A stretch of 64,000 nucleotides of DNA, from the NCBI GenBank assembly GCA_019423125.1, contig JAHZBZ010000003.1:62001-126000 (forward strand), given 5' to 3'. Numbering within the stretch: position 1 is the first letter of the stretch; each line of letters begins with the position of its first letter. The notes below the pieces were generated by a model. It worked only from the letters and a program-made list of their open reading frames with translations, did no database searches and was not told the DNA's origin. The stretch is from Bacillota bacterium (GTDB taxonomy: Bacteria; Bacillota; Clostridia; Christensenellales; Borkfalkiaceae). Of this stretch, positions 26,259 to 35,192 are shown one piece after another. The position numbers were made by a program, and so were the translations under genes.

Positions 26259-27518
26259 GTGGCTGATAATAATCTTGCAGTAGCAGAAAAAATTGTTTTT
26301 ACTGAATACCCTGAGCAAATGGACAAATATTTTCAGGACAGGAAATTGGTAGTAAAAACTTTTCCTAATAGATTTCAACATTTAAGGGAAGCAGATTTTC
26401 CTGATTTTGAAATTACTAGCGCTCGGCAATGTTATGATTTTATAGAAGAAGAGCTAAAATTTTGGGATGATAAAGACATCCGGACTAAATCTTGTATTGG
26501 GGCGTTTTATTCAAAACTGGTAAATGCTAAGGACAAATTTAATTCTGCAAAACGGTTTTATGAAAGCAATCAGGCCGCAAATGCAAAACCTTTAATGGTT
26601 AATTTGTGCTCAGAGCTCAGCCAGGAATATCTTTATTCAAAAACAAAACTTGCGCATTTTTTAAGACAATATAAAGCTAATGATAGTACATTTTTTGACG
26701 GTTTAAATTTTGCCTTGTGTGCCAATCCTGCTAATCAGCTATCAAATTATGTGGGTACGCATATTGGCTTTGCTGTAGGTTTGGAATACTTGAAAGTTGT
26801 GCAACCTGCGCAAACAATGGCGAAAGAGGAACTTGATAAATTTTCAGAGAATGTAAAAATTGCTTCAGATTCCTATGCCGAGTTAAATAAAAGATATACT
26901 GCGGCTTTTCACGAACAAGAAAAACGAATTGAAGAGATCAAACAGCATAATGATGATGCGATAAAAAATTTAGAAACAAAAAGTGCAGCTTATTTTAGCG
27001 AAAGGGATAAGCAATGTGCAGATTTGGAAAATTTATACGAGAACAAACTTAGAATAGAAAAGCCGGCGGATTATTGGAAACAAATGTCGGAAATGTACGC
27101 GAGAAAGGGGAAAGTATGGTTGATAGCAGGGTGCTTGCTTGCGGCGTTAATTATTGCAATGTTAATTTGTATTATAATTTTCGTGCCGAACGTTTTTGAC
27201 GCTGATTCACATTGGTTTGATATTTTGAAGAATTCTGCGATTGTTACGGTGATAGCAGGTGTTGCAATTTATGTTTTGCGTATTTTTGTAAAAATGGCAT
27301 TAAGTTCTTTCCACTTAGGAAGAGACGCAAAAGAGCGCGAGCAACTTTCGTATTATTATCTGTCTTTGATTGAAGGAAAGGCAATTACTGATCGGGAAAG
27401 AGCCTTGATAATTAATTCTTTGTTCAGTCGTTCTGATACGGGATTATTAAAGGGAGACTCCGCCCCTACGATGGCAACAAATATTTCAGATATTATTGAA
27501 ACGGTTACAAAGAAATAA
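26259..27518 (+). CDS. DUF6161-like coiled-coil membrane protein
   Basis: GTG 26259 follows AGGAGGGG. The 419-residue protein has a soluble helical N-terminal part (1-190), a coiled coil (about 195-265), and two membrane helices (near 283-305 and 320-341). A C-terminal segment, SSFHLGRDAKEREQLSYYYL near 350-370, recalls the DUF6161 family. Such proteins occur beside methyltransferases in defence loci. The layout suggests a membrane-acting effector or anchor. Mod starts 14 bases after its stop. The function is unknown and the family name is from memory. Confidence 0.6.
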   Translation: MADNNLAVAEKIVFTEYPEQMDKYFQDRKLVVKTFPNRFQHLREADFPDFEITSARQCYDFIEEELKFWDDKDIRTKSCIGAFYSKLVNAKDKFNSAKRFYESNQAANAKPLMVNLCSELSQEYLYSKTKLAHFLRQYKANDSTFFDGLNFALCANPANQLSNYVGTHIGFAVGLEYLKVVQPAQTMAKEELDKFSENVKIASDSYAELNKRYTAAFHEQEKRIEEIKQHNDDAIKNLETKSAAYFSERDKQCADLENLYENKLRIEKPADYWKQMSEMYARKGKVWLIAGCLLAALIIAMLICIIIFVPNVFDADSHWFDILKNSAIVTVIAGVAIYVLRIFVKMALSSFHLGRDAKEREQLSYYYLSLIEGKAITDRERALIINSLFSRSDTGLLKGDSAPTMATNISDIIETVTKK

Positions 27519-27532
27519 TAAGGAGCAAGAGA

Positions 27533-29449
27533 ATGGACAAGCTTGAAATGAAAACGGCGAGGATTTCGCAGGAGAATATTGAAAAAATCAGAGGACTGTT
27601 TCCGAATGCGGTGACGGAAATCAGAAAAGACGGTAAGGTGGAGCTTGCCGTGGATTTTGACGTTTTAAAACAGGAACTTTCGGATAGCCTTATCGAGGCG
27701 GGGCAGGAACGCTATCAGATGACTTGGCCGGATAAGAAAAAGTCTGTTGTGCTTGCAAATTCCGCTATTTCTGCCACCTTGCGTCCGTGCAGGGAAGAAT
27801 CTGTCGATTTTGATACCACGCAGAATTTGTATATCGAAGGGGACAACCTCGATGTGCTGAAACTTTTGCGCGAAACTTACCTCGGCAAAGTCAAGATGAT
27901 TTATATCGATCCGCCTTATAATACGGGCAACGACTTTGTATATGAAGATGATTTTGCGCAATCTGCCGACGACTATAAGGGAAACAGTGGACAGTACGAC
28001 GAGCAGGGCAACCGGCTTGTAAAAAATTTGGATAGCAACGGCCGTTTTCATACTGATTGGCTGAATATGATTTATCCGCGCTTGAAAATTGCGCGCGATT
28101 TGCTCTCTGATAATGGCGTTATTTTTATTTCCATTGACGACAACGAGCAGGCAAATTTGAAGAAGATTTGTGATGAAGTTTTTGGGGAAAGTAATTTTAT
28201 AGCTCAATGTGTTAGAAGGACTATAAATTCAGGTAAACATGATACAGTAACAATAGCGCCTTTTCATGAATATGTATTAATTTATGGAAAAAATATTGCA
28301 AATATTGTTTTGTTAAAAAAGCCTAAAGGTGACGAGGAAAGAGATAGGTTGTATAAAGAAAAAGATGAGTATTTGGCTGAAAGAGGTCGCTATTATATTA
28401 CTCAATTAAATAAAAATAGTCTGCAATATTCTGATGCACTTAATTATCCGATTGTTGGACCTGATGGGGTGGATATTTGGCCAGGTAATGGCTTTGACGA
28501 TAAAGTATGGATATGGAGATGGTCTAAAAATAAAGTAGCATGGGGAATTAAAAACGGTTATATTGTTTTTAAAAAAAGTGGTGATAAATATAAAGTATAT
28601 ACTAAATCTTATGAATACAGGGATAAAGATGGTAATCCTATAAATCGAGACAATCCCTATTCTACTCTTGAATTTATTGCAAAAGAGTATGCTAATTTCA
28701 ACGCAACCCCAGAATTAGAAAAATTATTTGATGGTAAAAAATATTTTGATTTTCCTAAATCAATTGTATTCTTATACGAGCTTATAAAACTATCAAATCT
28801 AAAGGATAATGATATTGTTCTTGACTTTTTCAGCGGGTCGGCGACGACGGCACACGCGGTGATGCAATTAAATGCAGAAGACGGTGGCAACCGAAAGTTT
28901 ATCATGGTGCAGTTACCCGAAAAATGCGACGAAAATGGCGAGGCATACAAGGCAGGATACAAAACAATTTGCGAAATCGGCAAAGAGCGCATCCGCCGCG
29001 CCGGCAAGAAAATCAAAGAGGAAACGGGGAAGACGGATTTGGATACAGGTTTCCGCGTGTTAAAACTTGATTCGTCCAATATGCAGGATGTATTCTATAA
29101 TCCCGCCGCCATGACACAAGATTTGCTTTCGACTACGATTGACAATGTCAAACCTGATCGCACGCCGATGGACTTACTGTTCCAGATCATGCTTGAACTC
29201 GGCGTTCAGCTTTCCGCCAAAATTGAAGAAAAGGAAATCTGCGGCAAAAAATACTATGTCGTCAACGAAAACGAGATCATCGCTTGTTTTGATGACAACC
29301 TGAATAATGACGTTATCACAGAAATTGCAAAACAGCAGCCGCTCTATGCCGTCTTCAAAGACAAGTCCTTTGCAACCGACTCCGTCGGTATCAACAACGA
29401 GCAGCTCTTCAAAACCTACTCCCCGACAACTGAAGTCAAGGTAATTTAA
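27533..29449 (+). CDS. mod: Type III-like N6-adenine DNA methyltransferase (Mod)
   Basis: The 638-residue protein is a beta-class amino-methyltransferase. The catalytic motif IV DPPYNTGNDFVYEDDF lies near residue 125 and the AdoMet motif I DFFSGSATTAHAV near 432, with the target-recognition region between them. The order and the NFVYEDDF-like extension are typical of type III Mod subunits, which set the recognition site and protect the host. The stretch 28,190-28,820, the recognition region, is visibly more AT-rich than both ends of the gene, as expected after domain exchange. GGAGC precedes the ATG. Its Res partner lies 1.3 kb downstream, separated by two inserted genes. Confidence 0.9.
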   Translation: MDKLEMKTARISQENIEKIRGLFPNAVTEIRKDGKVELAVDFDVLKQELSDSLIEAGQERYQMTWPDKKKSVVLANSAISATLRPCREESVDFDTTQNLYIEGDNLDVLKLLRETYLGKVKMIYIDPPYNTGNDFVYEDDFAQSADDYKGNSGQYDEQGNRLVKNLDSNGRFHTDWLNMIYPRLKIARDLLSDNGVIFISIDDNEQANLKKICDEVFGESNFIAQCVRRTINSGKHDTVTIAPFHEYVLIYGKNIANIVLLKKPKGDEERDRLYKEKDEYLAERGRYYITQLNKNSLQYSDALNYPIVGPDGVDIWPGNGFDDKVWIWRWSKNKVAWGIKNGYIVFKKSGDKYKVYTKSYEYRDKDGNPINRDNPYSTLEFIAKEYANFNATPELEKLFDGKKYFDFPKSIVFLYELIKLSNLKDNDIVLDFFSGSATTAHAVMQLNAEDGGNRKFIMVQLPEKCDENGEAYKAGYKTICEIGKERIRRAGKKIKEETGKTDLDTGFRVLKLDSSNMQDVFYNPAAMTQDLLSTTIDNVKPDRTPMDLLFQIMLELGVQLSAKIEEKEICGKKYYVVNENEIIACFDDNLNNDVITEIAKQQPLYAVFKDKSFATDSVGINNEQLFKTYSPTTEVKVI

Positions 29450-29451
29450 TT

Positions 29452-30480
29452 ATGAATAATATAAAAGATTGTCTTATATGTGGAAACAAGCATGCATCAT
29501 ACAGAAGTGATGCTGTTTCCAGTGCATATATAATGGAGTGTCCAATATGTGGACGTTATATTCTAAATAGTGCTTCAGCGTTAAAAAGATACGAGAAAAA
29601 TTCAGAAATTAAACAAAAGATAAAGCTATATTTGTTTTATCATAAAAATGAAAATTATAAGTTTATTGGTACCGATGATGAATTTGAAGATATTAGATTG
29701 TGTGGCTCACGTGAAATAGAAAAATTAAAAGTGAAGCACATTACCTTAGAGCAAATTCAAAATTGGTATCCAAAAACCTTTGCGGAAAAAACAGATAAAA
29801 TCTTATTATATCTTGCTCAACGCAGTAATTATGACGGAGAAGATATAAAATTATCAAAGAAAGAAGCTACTTTACTGTTTTTTATGTATAATGATCCATG
29901 TTTTAATAATGATTGGGATTTTGAATTTAAATATTATTTAAATTTTTTTGCGAAAAATGGATATTTTGACGGTTTTGAAGACATTGATTTATTAGAATAT
30001 GTTGATGCAATAGATGATACAGAAAACTCTATTGCCATTACTTTATCGCCAAAAGCATTAGAGCGAGTATATGAATTACAAAAGACACAAGCAAACAATA
30101 AAAAAGATTTTGTAGCAATGAAATTTGGGGCTGAAACAGATGCTTTGCGTGTAAAAATAAAAGAAGGCATAGTAAATGCTGAATTTGAGCCGATTATTAT
30201 GGATGAGATAGAGCATAATCATCAAATTGTTCCTGAAATGCTTTATCAAATAAAAAACAGTCGTTTCGTAATAGCGGAGCTTTCTCACCATAATAACGGC
30301 GCGTACTATGAAGCGGGATATGCTTTAGGTATGGGAAAAGAAGTAATACATATCTGTAAAAAAGATGAGTTAAAAAGTGGATTACATTTTGATGTTGCAC
30401 AAGTAAATACTATAGTTTATGAAAATATAGATGAACTTCCAAACAGAATTTTTAAAAGAATAAAGGCAACTATTCTTTAA
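29452..30480 (+). CDS. Zinc-finger protein with nucleoside deoxyribosyltransferase-like domain
   Basis: It starts 2 bases after the mod stop. Four cysteines (C7, C10, C30, C33 in CLIC and CPIC) form an N-terminal zinc ribbon. A helical middle follows, then a Rossmann-like domain from about residue 218 (FVAMKFGAETDAL, IVPEMLYQIKNSRFVIAELSH, GAYYEAGYALGMGKEVI). This resembles nucleoside 2-deoxyribosyltransferase/SLOG-related enzymes, with the candidate catalytic Glu in YYEAGYA. It may bind or cleave a nucleotide or NAD-like ligand as an effector. It is AT-rich unlike mod and res. Its place inside a type III pair is unusual. Confidence 0.65.
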   Translation: MNNIKDCLICGNKHASYRSDAVSSAYIMECPICGRYILNSASALKRYEKNSEIKQKIKLYLFYHKNENYKFIGTDDEFEDIRLCGSREIEKLKVKHITLEQIQNWYPKTFAEKTDKILLYLAQRSNYDGEDIKLSKKEATLLFFMYNDPCFNNDWDFEFKYYLNFFAKNGYFDGFEDIDLLEYVDAIDDTENSIAITLSPKALERVYELQKTQANNKKDFVAMKFGAETDALRVKIKEGIVNAEFEPIIMDEIEHNHQIVPEMLYQIKNSRFVIAELSHHNNGAYYEAGYALGMGKEVIHICKKDELKSGLHFDVAQVNTIVYENIDELPNRIFKRIKATIL

Positions 30481-30511
30481 AAAAAATTTTTGCGAGAATT
30501 CAGGAGCGTGT

Positions 30512-30724
30512 ATGGATAATATAGATAAAAAATTTAATTCTGTGTTTGAAGGGTTATCCAAAACTCTTAATGCAGTCGATTCTGAACTTGATTTATTAAA
30601 AAAAATAAATGCTGAGCAAAAGGAAGAACTTAAAAAAAGCAAACGTTTTAATATAATAATGTTTGTTATAGCGATTGTATCATTAGTAGTATCTTTAGCA
30701 AGCCTTGGGATTGCGTTTTTATAA
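30512..30724 (+). CDS. 70-residue single-pass membrane protein with coiled coil
   Basis: A heptad-rich N-terminal helix (about 8-45, many Leu and Lys/Glu) leads into one membrane helix at about 48-69 that ends the protein (FNIIMFVIAIVSLVVS). AGGAG lies 9 bases before the ATG. It is placed between the zinc-finger gene and res. It could oligomerise and permeabilise the membrane or anchor a neighbour; there is no recognisable family. Confidence 0.6.
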   Translation: MDNIDKKFNSVFEGLSKTLNAVDSELDLLKKINAEQKEELKKSKRFNIIMFVIAIVSLVVSLASLGIAFL

Positions 30725-30733
30725 GGTAGCATT

Positions 30734-33700
30734 ATGAAATTTAAATTTAAAATTCAACAATATCAGACGGATGCGGTGAATGCGATTGCCGATGTGTTCC
30801 AAGGGCAGCCGTATCAGTCACAAACAAGATATACTATGGACAAGGGCATCATTAAGCAAAAGGCGCAGATGTCTATCTTCGATTCCGGTATGGGAGGGCA
30901 ATCGGAAGACGACGATGTGGGTTTTGCTAATGCTTATATCAAACTTACTCCGCAACAGCTTTTGGAGAATATCAAAAATATTCAATCGCTTGCCAACATT
31001 CAGGAATCGCAGACGCTTTCGCGCAAATTCGGCGTGGTTGATCTCGATGTGGAAATGGAGACGGGAACAGGCAAGACGTATGTCTATATCAAATCCATGT
31101 TCGAGCTGAACAAGCGTTATGGCTTTTCCAAATTCATCGTCGTGGTGCCGAGTATTGCAATCCGTGAAGGAGTTAAAAAGTCCTTTGAAATGACGCAGGA
31201 TCACTTTATGGATACATACGGCAAAAAGGCGCGTTTTTTCATCTACAATTCCAAGCGCCTCAATGAGATTGAACAATTTTCTTCCACGAACGCCATTAAC
31301 GTGATGATCATCAACATTCAGGCGTTCAACGCACGCGGTGCGGATGCTCGCCGTATTTATGAAGCGCTGGACGAGTTCCAAAGCCGCAAACCGATCGACG
31401 TCATTGCCCGCAATCGTCCGATCATCATTCTGGACGAGCCGCAGAAAATGGGAGGGGAAGCGACACAGGAGTCTTTGCAAAAGTTCAATCCGCTTTTCTC
31501 CATGAATTTTTCGGCAACGCATAAAACACAGCACAATCTTATCTATGTCCTCGATGCGCTGGATGCGTTCAATAAAAAACTTGTCAAAAAGATACAGGTC
31601 AAGGGCTTTACTGTCAAAAACTTGCGCGGCACCAACGGATATTTGTATTTGCAGGACATTCTTCTTTCGCCCTCCAAACCGCCGATCGCGCGCATGGAAA
31701 TGGAGATCCAGTACAAAAGCGGCAAAGTAAATCGCGAAACGCGACTTTTCAAAGTCGGTGATAATCTTTTCCAGGCATCCAATGAAATGGAGCAATACAG
31801 AAACGGATTTGTTATCAATGAGATCAATCCGTTTAACAACACCGTATCTTTTATCAACGGGAACGTGTTGGAACTCGGAAAAGCGACGGGAGAAGTGTCC
31901 GAGATGGATATGCGCCGCATTCAGATCCGAGAAACCATCCGTTCGCACTTTGAGAAAGAGGAGGAACTCTTTGAGCGCGGTATCAAAGTGTTGTCGCTGT
32001 TCTTTATTGACGAGGTTGCAAAATACAGGCAATATGACGAAAACGGCGAAGAAATCAACGGTGTCTATGGAAATATTTTTGAAGAGGAATATAACAAAGT
32101 AGTCAACGATTATATCACTCTGTTTGATACGCCTTATGTCAGATATTTAAAGTCCACAACGGCAGCAAAAGCGCACAACGGGTATTTTTCTATTGACAAA
32201 AAGGGAAGGAAGGTGGATTCCGAGGTCAAGCGCGGCAGTGATATTTCGGACGACGTATCTGCTTACGATCTAATTTTGAAGGACAAGGAGCGCCTTTTAT
32301 CCTTTGAAGAGCCGACGCGATTTATCTTTTCACATTCCGCGCTCCGTGAAGGCTGGGATAATCCAAATGTCTTTCAAATCTGCACATTGAAACACAGCAG
32401 TTCCAATGTACAGCGCAGGCAGGAGGTCGGGCGTGGTTTAAGGCTTTGTGTCAATTCTTCGGGCGAAAGGATGGATTCGACGATTCCCAATTTTGATGTG
32501 CATGAAATGAATGTCTTAACGGTCGTTGCAAACGATTCTTATGAAGATTTTGTAAAAGGGCTGCAAACGGAGATGAAAGAAACTTTGTACGAGCGGCCGT
32601 CGCGTGCGTCCAAAGAGTTCTTTGCCGGGAAAAAGATTGTCGTTGGAGGGGAGGAGAGAATTATTACGCCTCAACAGGCAACGGCAATTTACAGGTATCT
32701 TTTAAAAAATGATTATATCGACGATTCGGATAAGCCTACTGATACCTATAAGAACGCAGTTGCAAACGGGACGCTCGAACCTATGCCGTATGAATTGGAG
32801 CCGATGGCGGAAGTCGTACACAAGCTTATACAATCCGTTTACGATGCGGATGCTCTTGGCAGTATGGTGGAAAATGCCCATCAGTCAAAAGTTCAGGATA
32901 ACCGACTGAATGAGAACTTCAATAAAAAAGAATTCCAAAAACTGTGGAGCCTCATCAACCATAAATATGCCTATACCGTAGAGTTTGATTCAGAAGAACT
33001 TATCCGAAATGCAATCAAGGCGATCGATGAAAACCTGTTTGTTACGTCATTGACATATACTGTGTCGACGGGTGAGCAGAAAGAGCATATCGATAGTGAT
33101 GAGATTAAAAATGCAATGTCTTTTAAGTCGGCAAAAACGCGGACGGAGACGATCCGAACAGCCGCAAGCGATACGATCAAATATGATTTGCTCGGTAAAA
33201 TTGCGTCGGAGACTTCTTTGACAAGAAAGACAGTTGCTGAAATTCTCAAATCCATCCGTGCTGATAAATTTGCTTGCTACAAACAAAATCCGGAAGACTT
33301 TATTAACAAAGTCTCAAAGCTCATCAATGAGCAGAAAGCATCGATTATTGTAGAGCGTGTAAGCTACAATCAGATTGACGGGAGCTTTGATTCTGCAATT
33401 TTTACTGAGTCGAAAGCAACCGGTGAGTTTAAGTATGCTTTCAAAGCGGACAAGCATATAAGAGATTATGTTTTTGTTGACGGATTCAATAAAGATGCAT
33501 CAACTGAAAGACGTTTTGCTGAGGAACTTGATGGGGCGGATGAAGTCTGCGTCTATGCAAAGCTTCCGAAAGCGTTTTATATTCCGACGCCCGTTGGAAA
33601 TTATAGTCCCGACTGGGCGATTGCTTTCAAGGAAGGAAGTGTTAAACATATCTATTTTGTCGCTGAAACAAAGGGCAGTCTTGATTCCATGGAGCTGCGT

Positions 33701-33826
33701 GGCGTCGAACAAGCAAAGATCGATTGCGCCAAAAAGCTGTTTAATAAGATGTCTACCAGTAAAGTAAGATATGAATATGTGACGAATTATGGCGATCTTC
33801 TTGATAAGATGAATGGAATGTTGTAA
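30734..33826 (+). CDS. res: Type III-like restriction endonuclease (Res)
   Basis: This is a 1030-residue SF2 helicase-nuclease. It has a Q-like N-terminal IQQYQTDAV, Walker A METGTGKTYVYIK near 111, the Walker B variant IIILDEPQKMGG near 232 (DEPQ, typical of Res), motif III FSATHKTQ near 258, and motif VI RRQEVGRGLRL near 555. The C-terminal PD-(D/E)xK nuclease shows YSPDWAIAF near 958 and VAETKGS near 977. With Mod it should cut DNA after ATP-dependent communication between unmethylated sites. The gene is intact and ends before a strong terminator. Confidence 0.9.
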   Translation: MKFKFKIQQYQTDAVNAIADVFQGQPYQSQTRYTMDKGIIKQKAQMSIFDSGMGGQSEDDDVGFANAYIKLTPQQLLENIKNIQSLANIQESQTLSRKFGVVDLDVEMETGTGKTYVYIKSMFELNKRYGFSKFIVVVPSIAIREGVKKSFEMTQDHFMDTYGKKARFFIYNSKRLNEIEQFSSTNAINVMIINIQAFNARGADARRIYEALDEFQSRKPIDVIARNRPIIILDEPQKMGGEATQESLQKFNPLFSMNFSATHKTQHNLIYVLDALDAFNKKLVKKIQVKGFTVKNLRGTNGYLYLQDILLSPSKPPIARMEMEIQYKSGKVNRETRLFKVGDNLFQASNEMEQYRNGFVINEINPFNNTVSFINGNVLELGKATGEVSEMDMRRIQIRETIRSHFEKEEELFERGIKVLSLFFIDEVAKYRQYDENGEEINGVYGNIFEEEYNKVVNDYITLFDTPYVRYLKSTTAAKAHNGYFSIDKKGRKVDSEVKRGSDISDDVSAYDLILKDKERLLSFEEPTRFIFSHSALREGWDNPNVFQICTLKHSSSNVQRRQEVGRGLRLCVNSSGERMDSTIPNFDVHEMNVLTVVANDSYEDFVKGLQTEMKETLYERPSRASKEFFAGKKIVVGGEERIITPQQATAIYRYLLKNDYIDDSDKPTDTYKNAVANGTLEPMPYELEPMAEVVHKLIQSVYDADALGSMVENAHQSKVQDNRLNENFNKKEFQKLWSLINHKYAYTVEFDSEELIRNAIKAIDENLFVTSLTYTVSTGEQKEHIDSDEIKNAMSFKSAKTRTETIRTAASDTIKYDLLGKIASETSLTRKTVAEILKSIRADKFACYKQNPEDFINKVSKLINEQKASIIVERVSYNQIDGSFDSAIFTESKATGEFKYAFKADKHIRDYVFVDGFNKDASTERRFAEELDGADEVCVYAKLPKAFYIPTPVGNYSPDWAIAFKEGSVKHIYFVAETKGSLDSMELRGVEQAKIDCAKKLFNKMSTSKVRYEYVTNYGDLLDKMNGML

Positions 33827-33841
33827 ATTCAAAGCATAAGG

Positions 33842-33871
33842 AAAGCCGCTGAAAATAATCAGCGGCTTTTT
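33842..33871 (+). terminator. Rho-independent terminator of the defence cassette
   Basis: AAAGCCGCTGA pairs perfectly with TCAGCGGCTTT across an AAATAA loop and ends in T5, 16 bases after the res stop. Confidence 0.9.
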
Positions 33872-33907
33872 AATGTCTGCGAAGAGAGTGCTTTTTTTTG
33901 ATTGTAC

Positions 33908-33936
33908 TTGACAATAACGTTTCAATATGCTATAAT
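33908..33936 (+). promoter_or_regulatory. Consensus sigma-70 promoter
   Basis: TTGACA (33908), a 17-base spacer and TATAAT (33931) are a perfect consensus, so strong constitutive transcription of the next gene is likely unless it is repressed. Confidence 0.9.
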
Positions 33937-33970
33937 ACAAACAAATGTTCGTTTTTTTTGGAGAGAGGGA

Positions 33971-34978
33971 ATGGAGAAAAATAGCTGCGGAACGGGAGAA
34001 GAAAAGGTAAAGAAACGGAAAAGGCACAATAAGCATACTTTCGGTGAGCCTGGAGATATGACCGTCCACAAGAACAAATTCGGCTTTGTAGAAATCGAAA
34101 ATCCCGTGTATTACGACAATAATTATTATCATGCTCCGCCGCAGTTTCTGATGCGAAAGGCAACGCCTGAAGAGCGGAGAGAGATGGTTCTAAACTATAT
34201 TATCCGTCGAAACGGAAAAACGATAATTTTAGATAATCTCGCCAATAAACTTGCCGTGTCCAAACGTACGATCCAGTCGCTAATGAAGAGTTTAAAGGAC
34301 GAAGAGCTGATCGATGTTCAACCAACGTTCGACAAACAGGGAAAGCAGAGGCATAATTCTTATCGGTATATCGGCCCGCCAGTCGAAAAGTTTGGTTCAG
34401 GGTTGACGATAGGAATGCTTTACGATGTCAAAAACAGGGCTGGTTTTCGTGACTGGGATTGGGAGGAGTACAGTTATAAAAACAAGGGATGTTTTGACTT
34501 ACAAGATTTGTATATCTCAAAAAGTCATCGTCGTAAAGCGCGAGGGAAATATCTTGAACATTTTAAGAAAGATGAGTCTGCGTGTATCAGAAATCCGAAA
34601 TATCTTGCAATCAGATATAGTCATTTCATATCGAAAAAGGACGGAAAAGAGACACCGGTTGAGTACATAAGGATTAACTATAAGACAGGAGAGGTGTATG
34701 ATTGCCGTCCCGGAGGACTGTCTTCTGACGGAACTAAGAAATTTAAAATTGATTTTACTGAGCGTGAAATTGCCTTTACACTGTTCGGGATCCAGTTCGG
34801 AGGGGTGTTAGAAGGGAGCGAGGATAATCCAAAGATAACCATTTTTAATCTCAGAACAGAGGAAACTTATACACGGTTTACGTATTGGGGAGAAAATTAT
34901 CTTCATTTTGTGTGGGATGCGGAAGACGACGACAGAGAGGAGAATTTGATTATTCACGGGGAATTTACAAGTAAATAG
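33971..34978 (+). CDS. Winged-helix protein of unknown role
   Basis: ATG 33971 follows GAGAGAGGG. A charged N-terminus is followed by a winged helix (about residues 70-130): ILDNLANKLAVSKRTIQSLMKSLKDEELI, with a wing around RHNSYRY. The remaining 230 residues contain basic and aromatic patches (SHRRKARGKYLEHF, VEYIRINYKTGEVYDCRPGG) and resemble nothing I can name. The strong promoter and its position between cargo and the integrase group suggest an element maintenance or replication-control function. It is not a known replication initiator by eye. A terminator isolates it downstream. Confidence 0.6.
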   Translation: MEKNSCGTGEEKVKKRKRHNKHTFGEPGDMTVHKNKFGFVEIENPVYYDNNYYHAPPQFLMRKATPEERREMVLNYIIRRNGKTIILDNLANKLAVSKRTIQSLMKSLKDEELIDVQPTFDKQGKQRHNSYRYIGPPVEKFGSGLTIGMLYDVKNRAGFRDWDWEEYSYKNKGCFDLQDLYISKSHRRKARGKYLEHFKKDESACIRNPKYLAIRYSHFISKKDGKETPVEYIRINYKTGEVYDCRPGGLSSDGTKKFKIDFTEREIAFTLFGIQFGGVLEGSEDNPKITIFNLRTEETYTRFTYWGENYLHFVWDAEDDDREENLIIHGEFTSK

Positions 34979-34990
34979 ATAGGACTTCAG

Positions 34991-35023
34991 ATAGCCGAGC
35001 AGAGATGCTCGGCTATTTTTTTT
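34991..35023 (+). terminator. Rho-independent terminator
   Basis: ATAGCCGAGC/GCTCGGCTAT, a perfect 10-bp stem with an AGAGAT loop, is followed by T7. Confidence 0.9.
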
Positions 35024-35192
35024 AAAAAACGTCAAAGTTAGTAGGGTGAAATTTCACGATGTCATATGTAGGGAAAAATTTGATAAATTTCCTTATCACA
35101 AAGATGCGGGAGGTGGAAAATGAAGTAGCAAGATAGGGCAAAGCCGAAGCGCCGTAAAACATCGGCAAAATAAAACGCGAGGAGGAGAAGGA

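Noticed and set aside
20349..33826. A complete DISARM or BREX system
   Set aside because: SNF2/PLD features recall DISARM, but no drmA/drmB, PglZ, BrxC or BrxL-like gene is present; the methylase and nuclease are type III-like.
35060..35135. A 25-codon frame (MSYVGKNLINFLIT...) before the DUF6291 gene
   Set aside because: It is too short and has no ribosome site; it may be leader sequence only.
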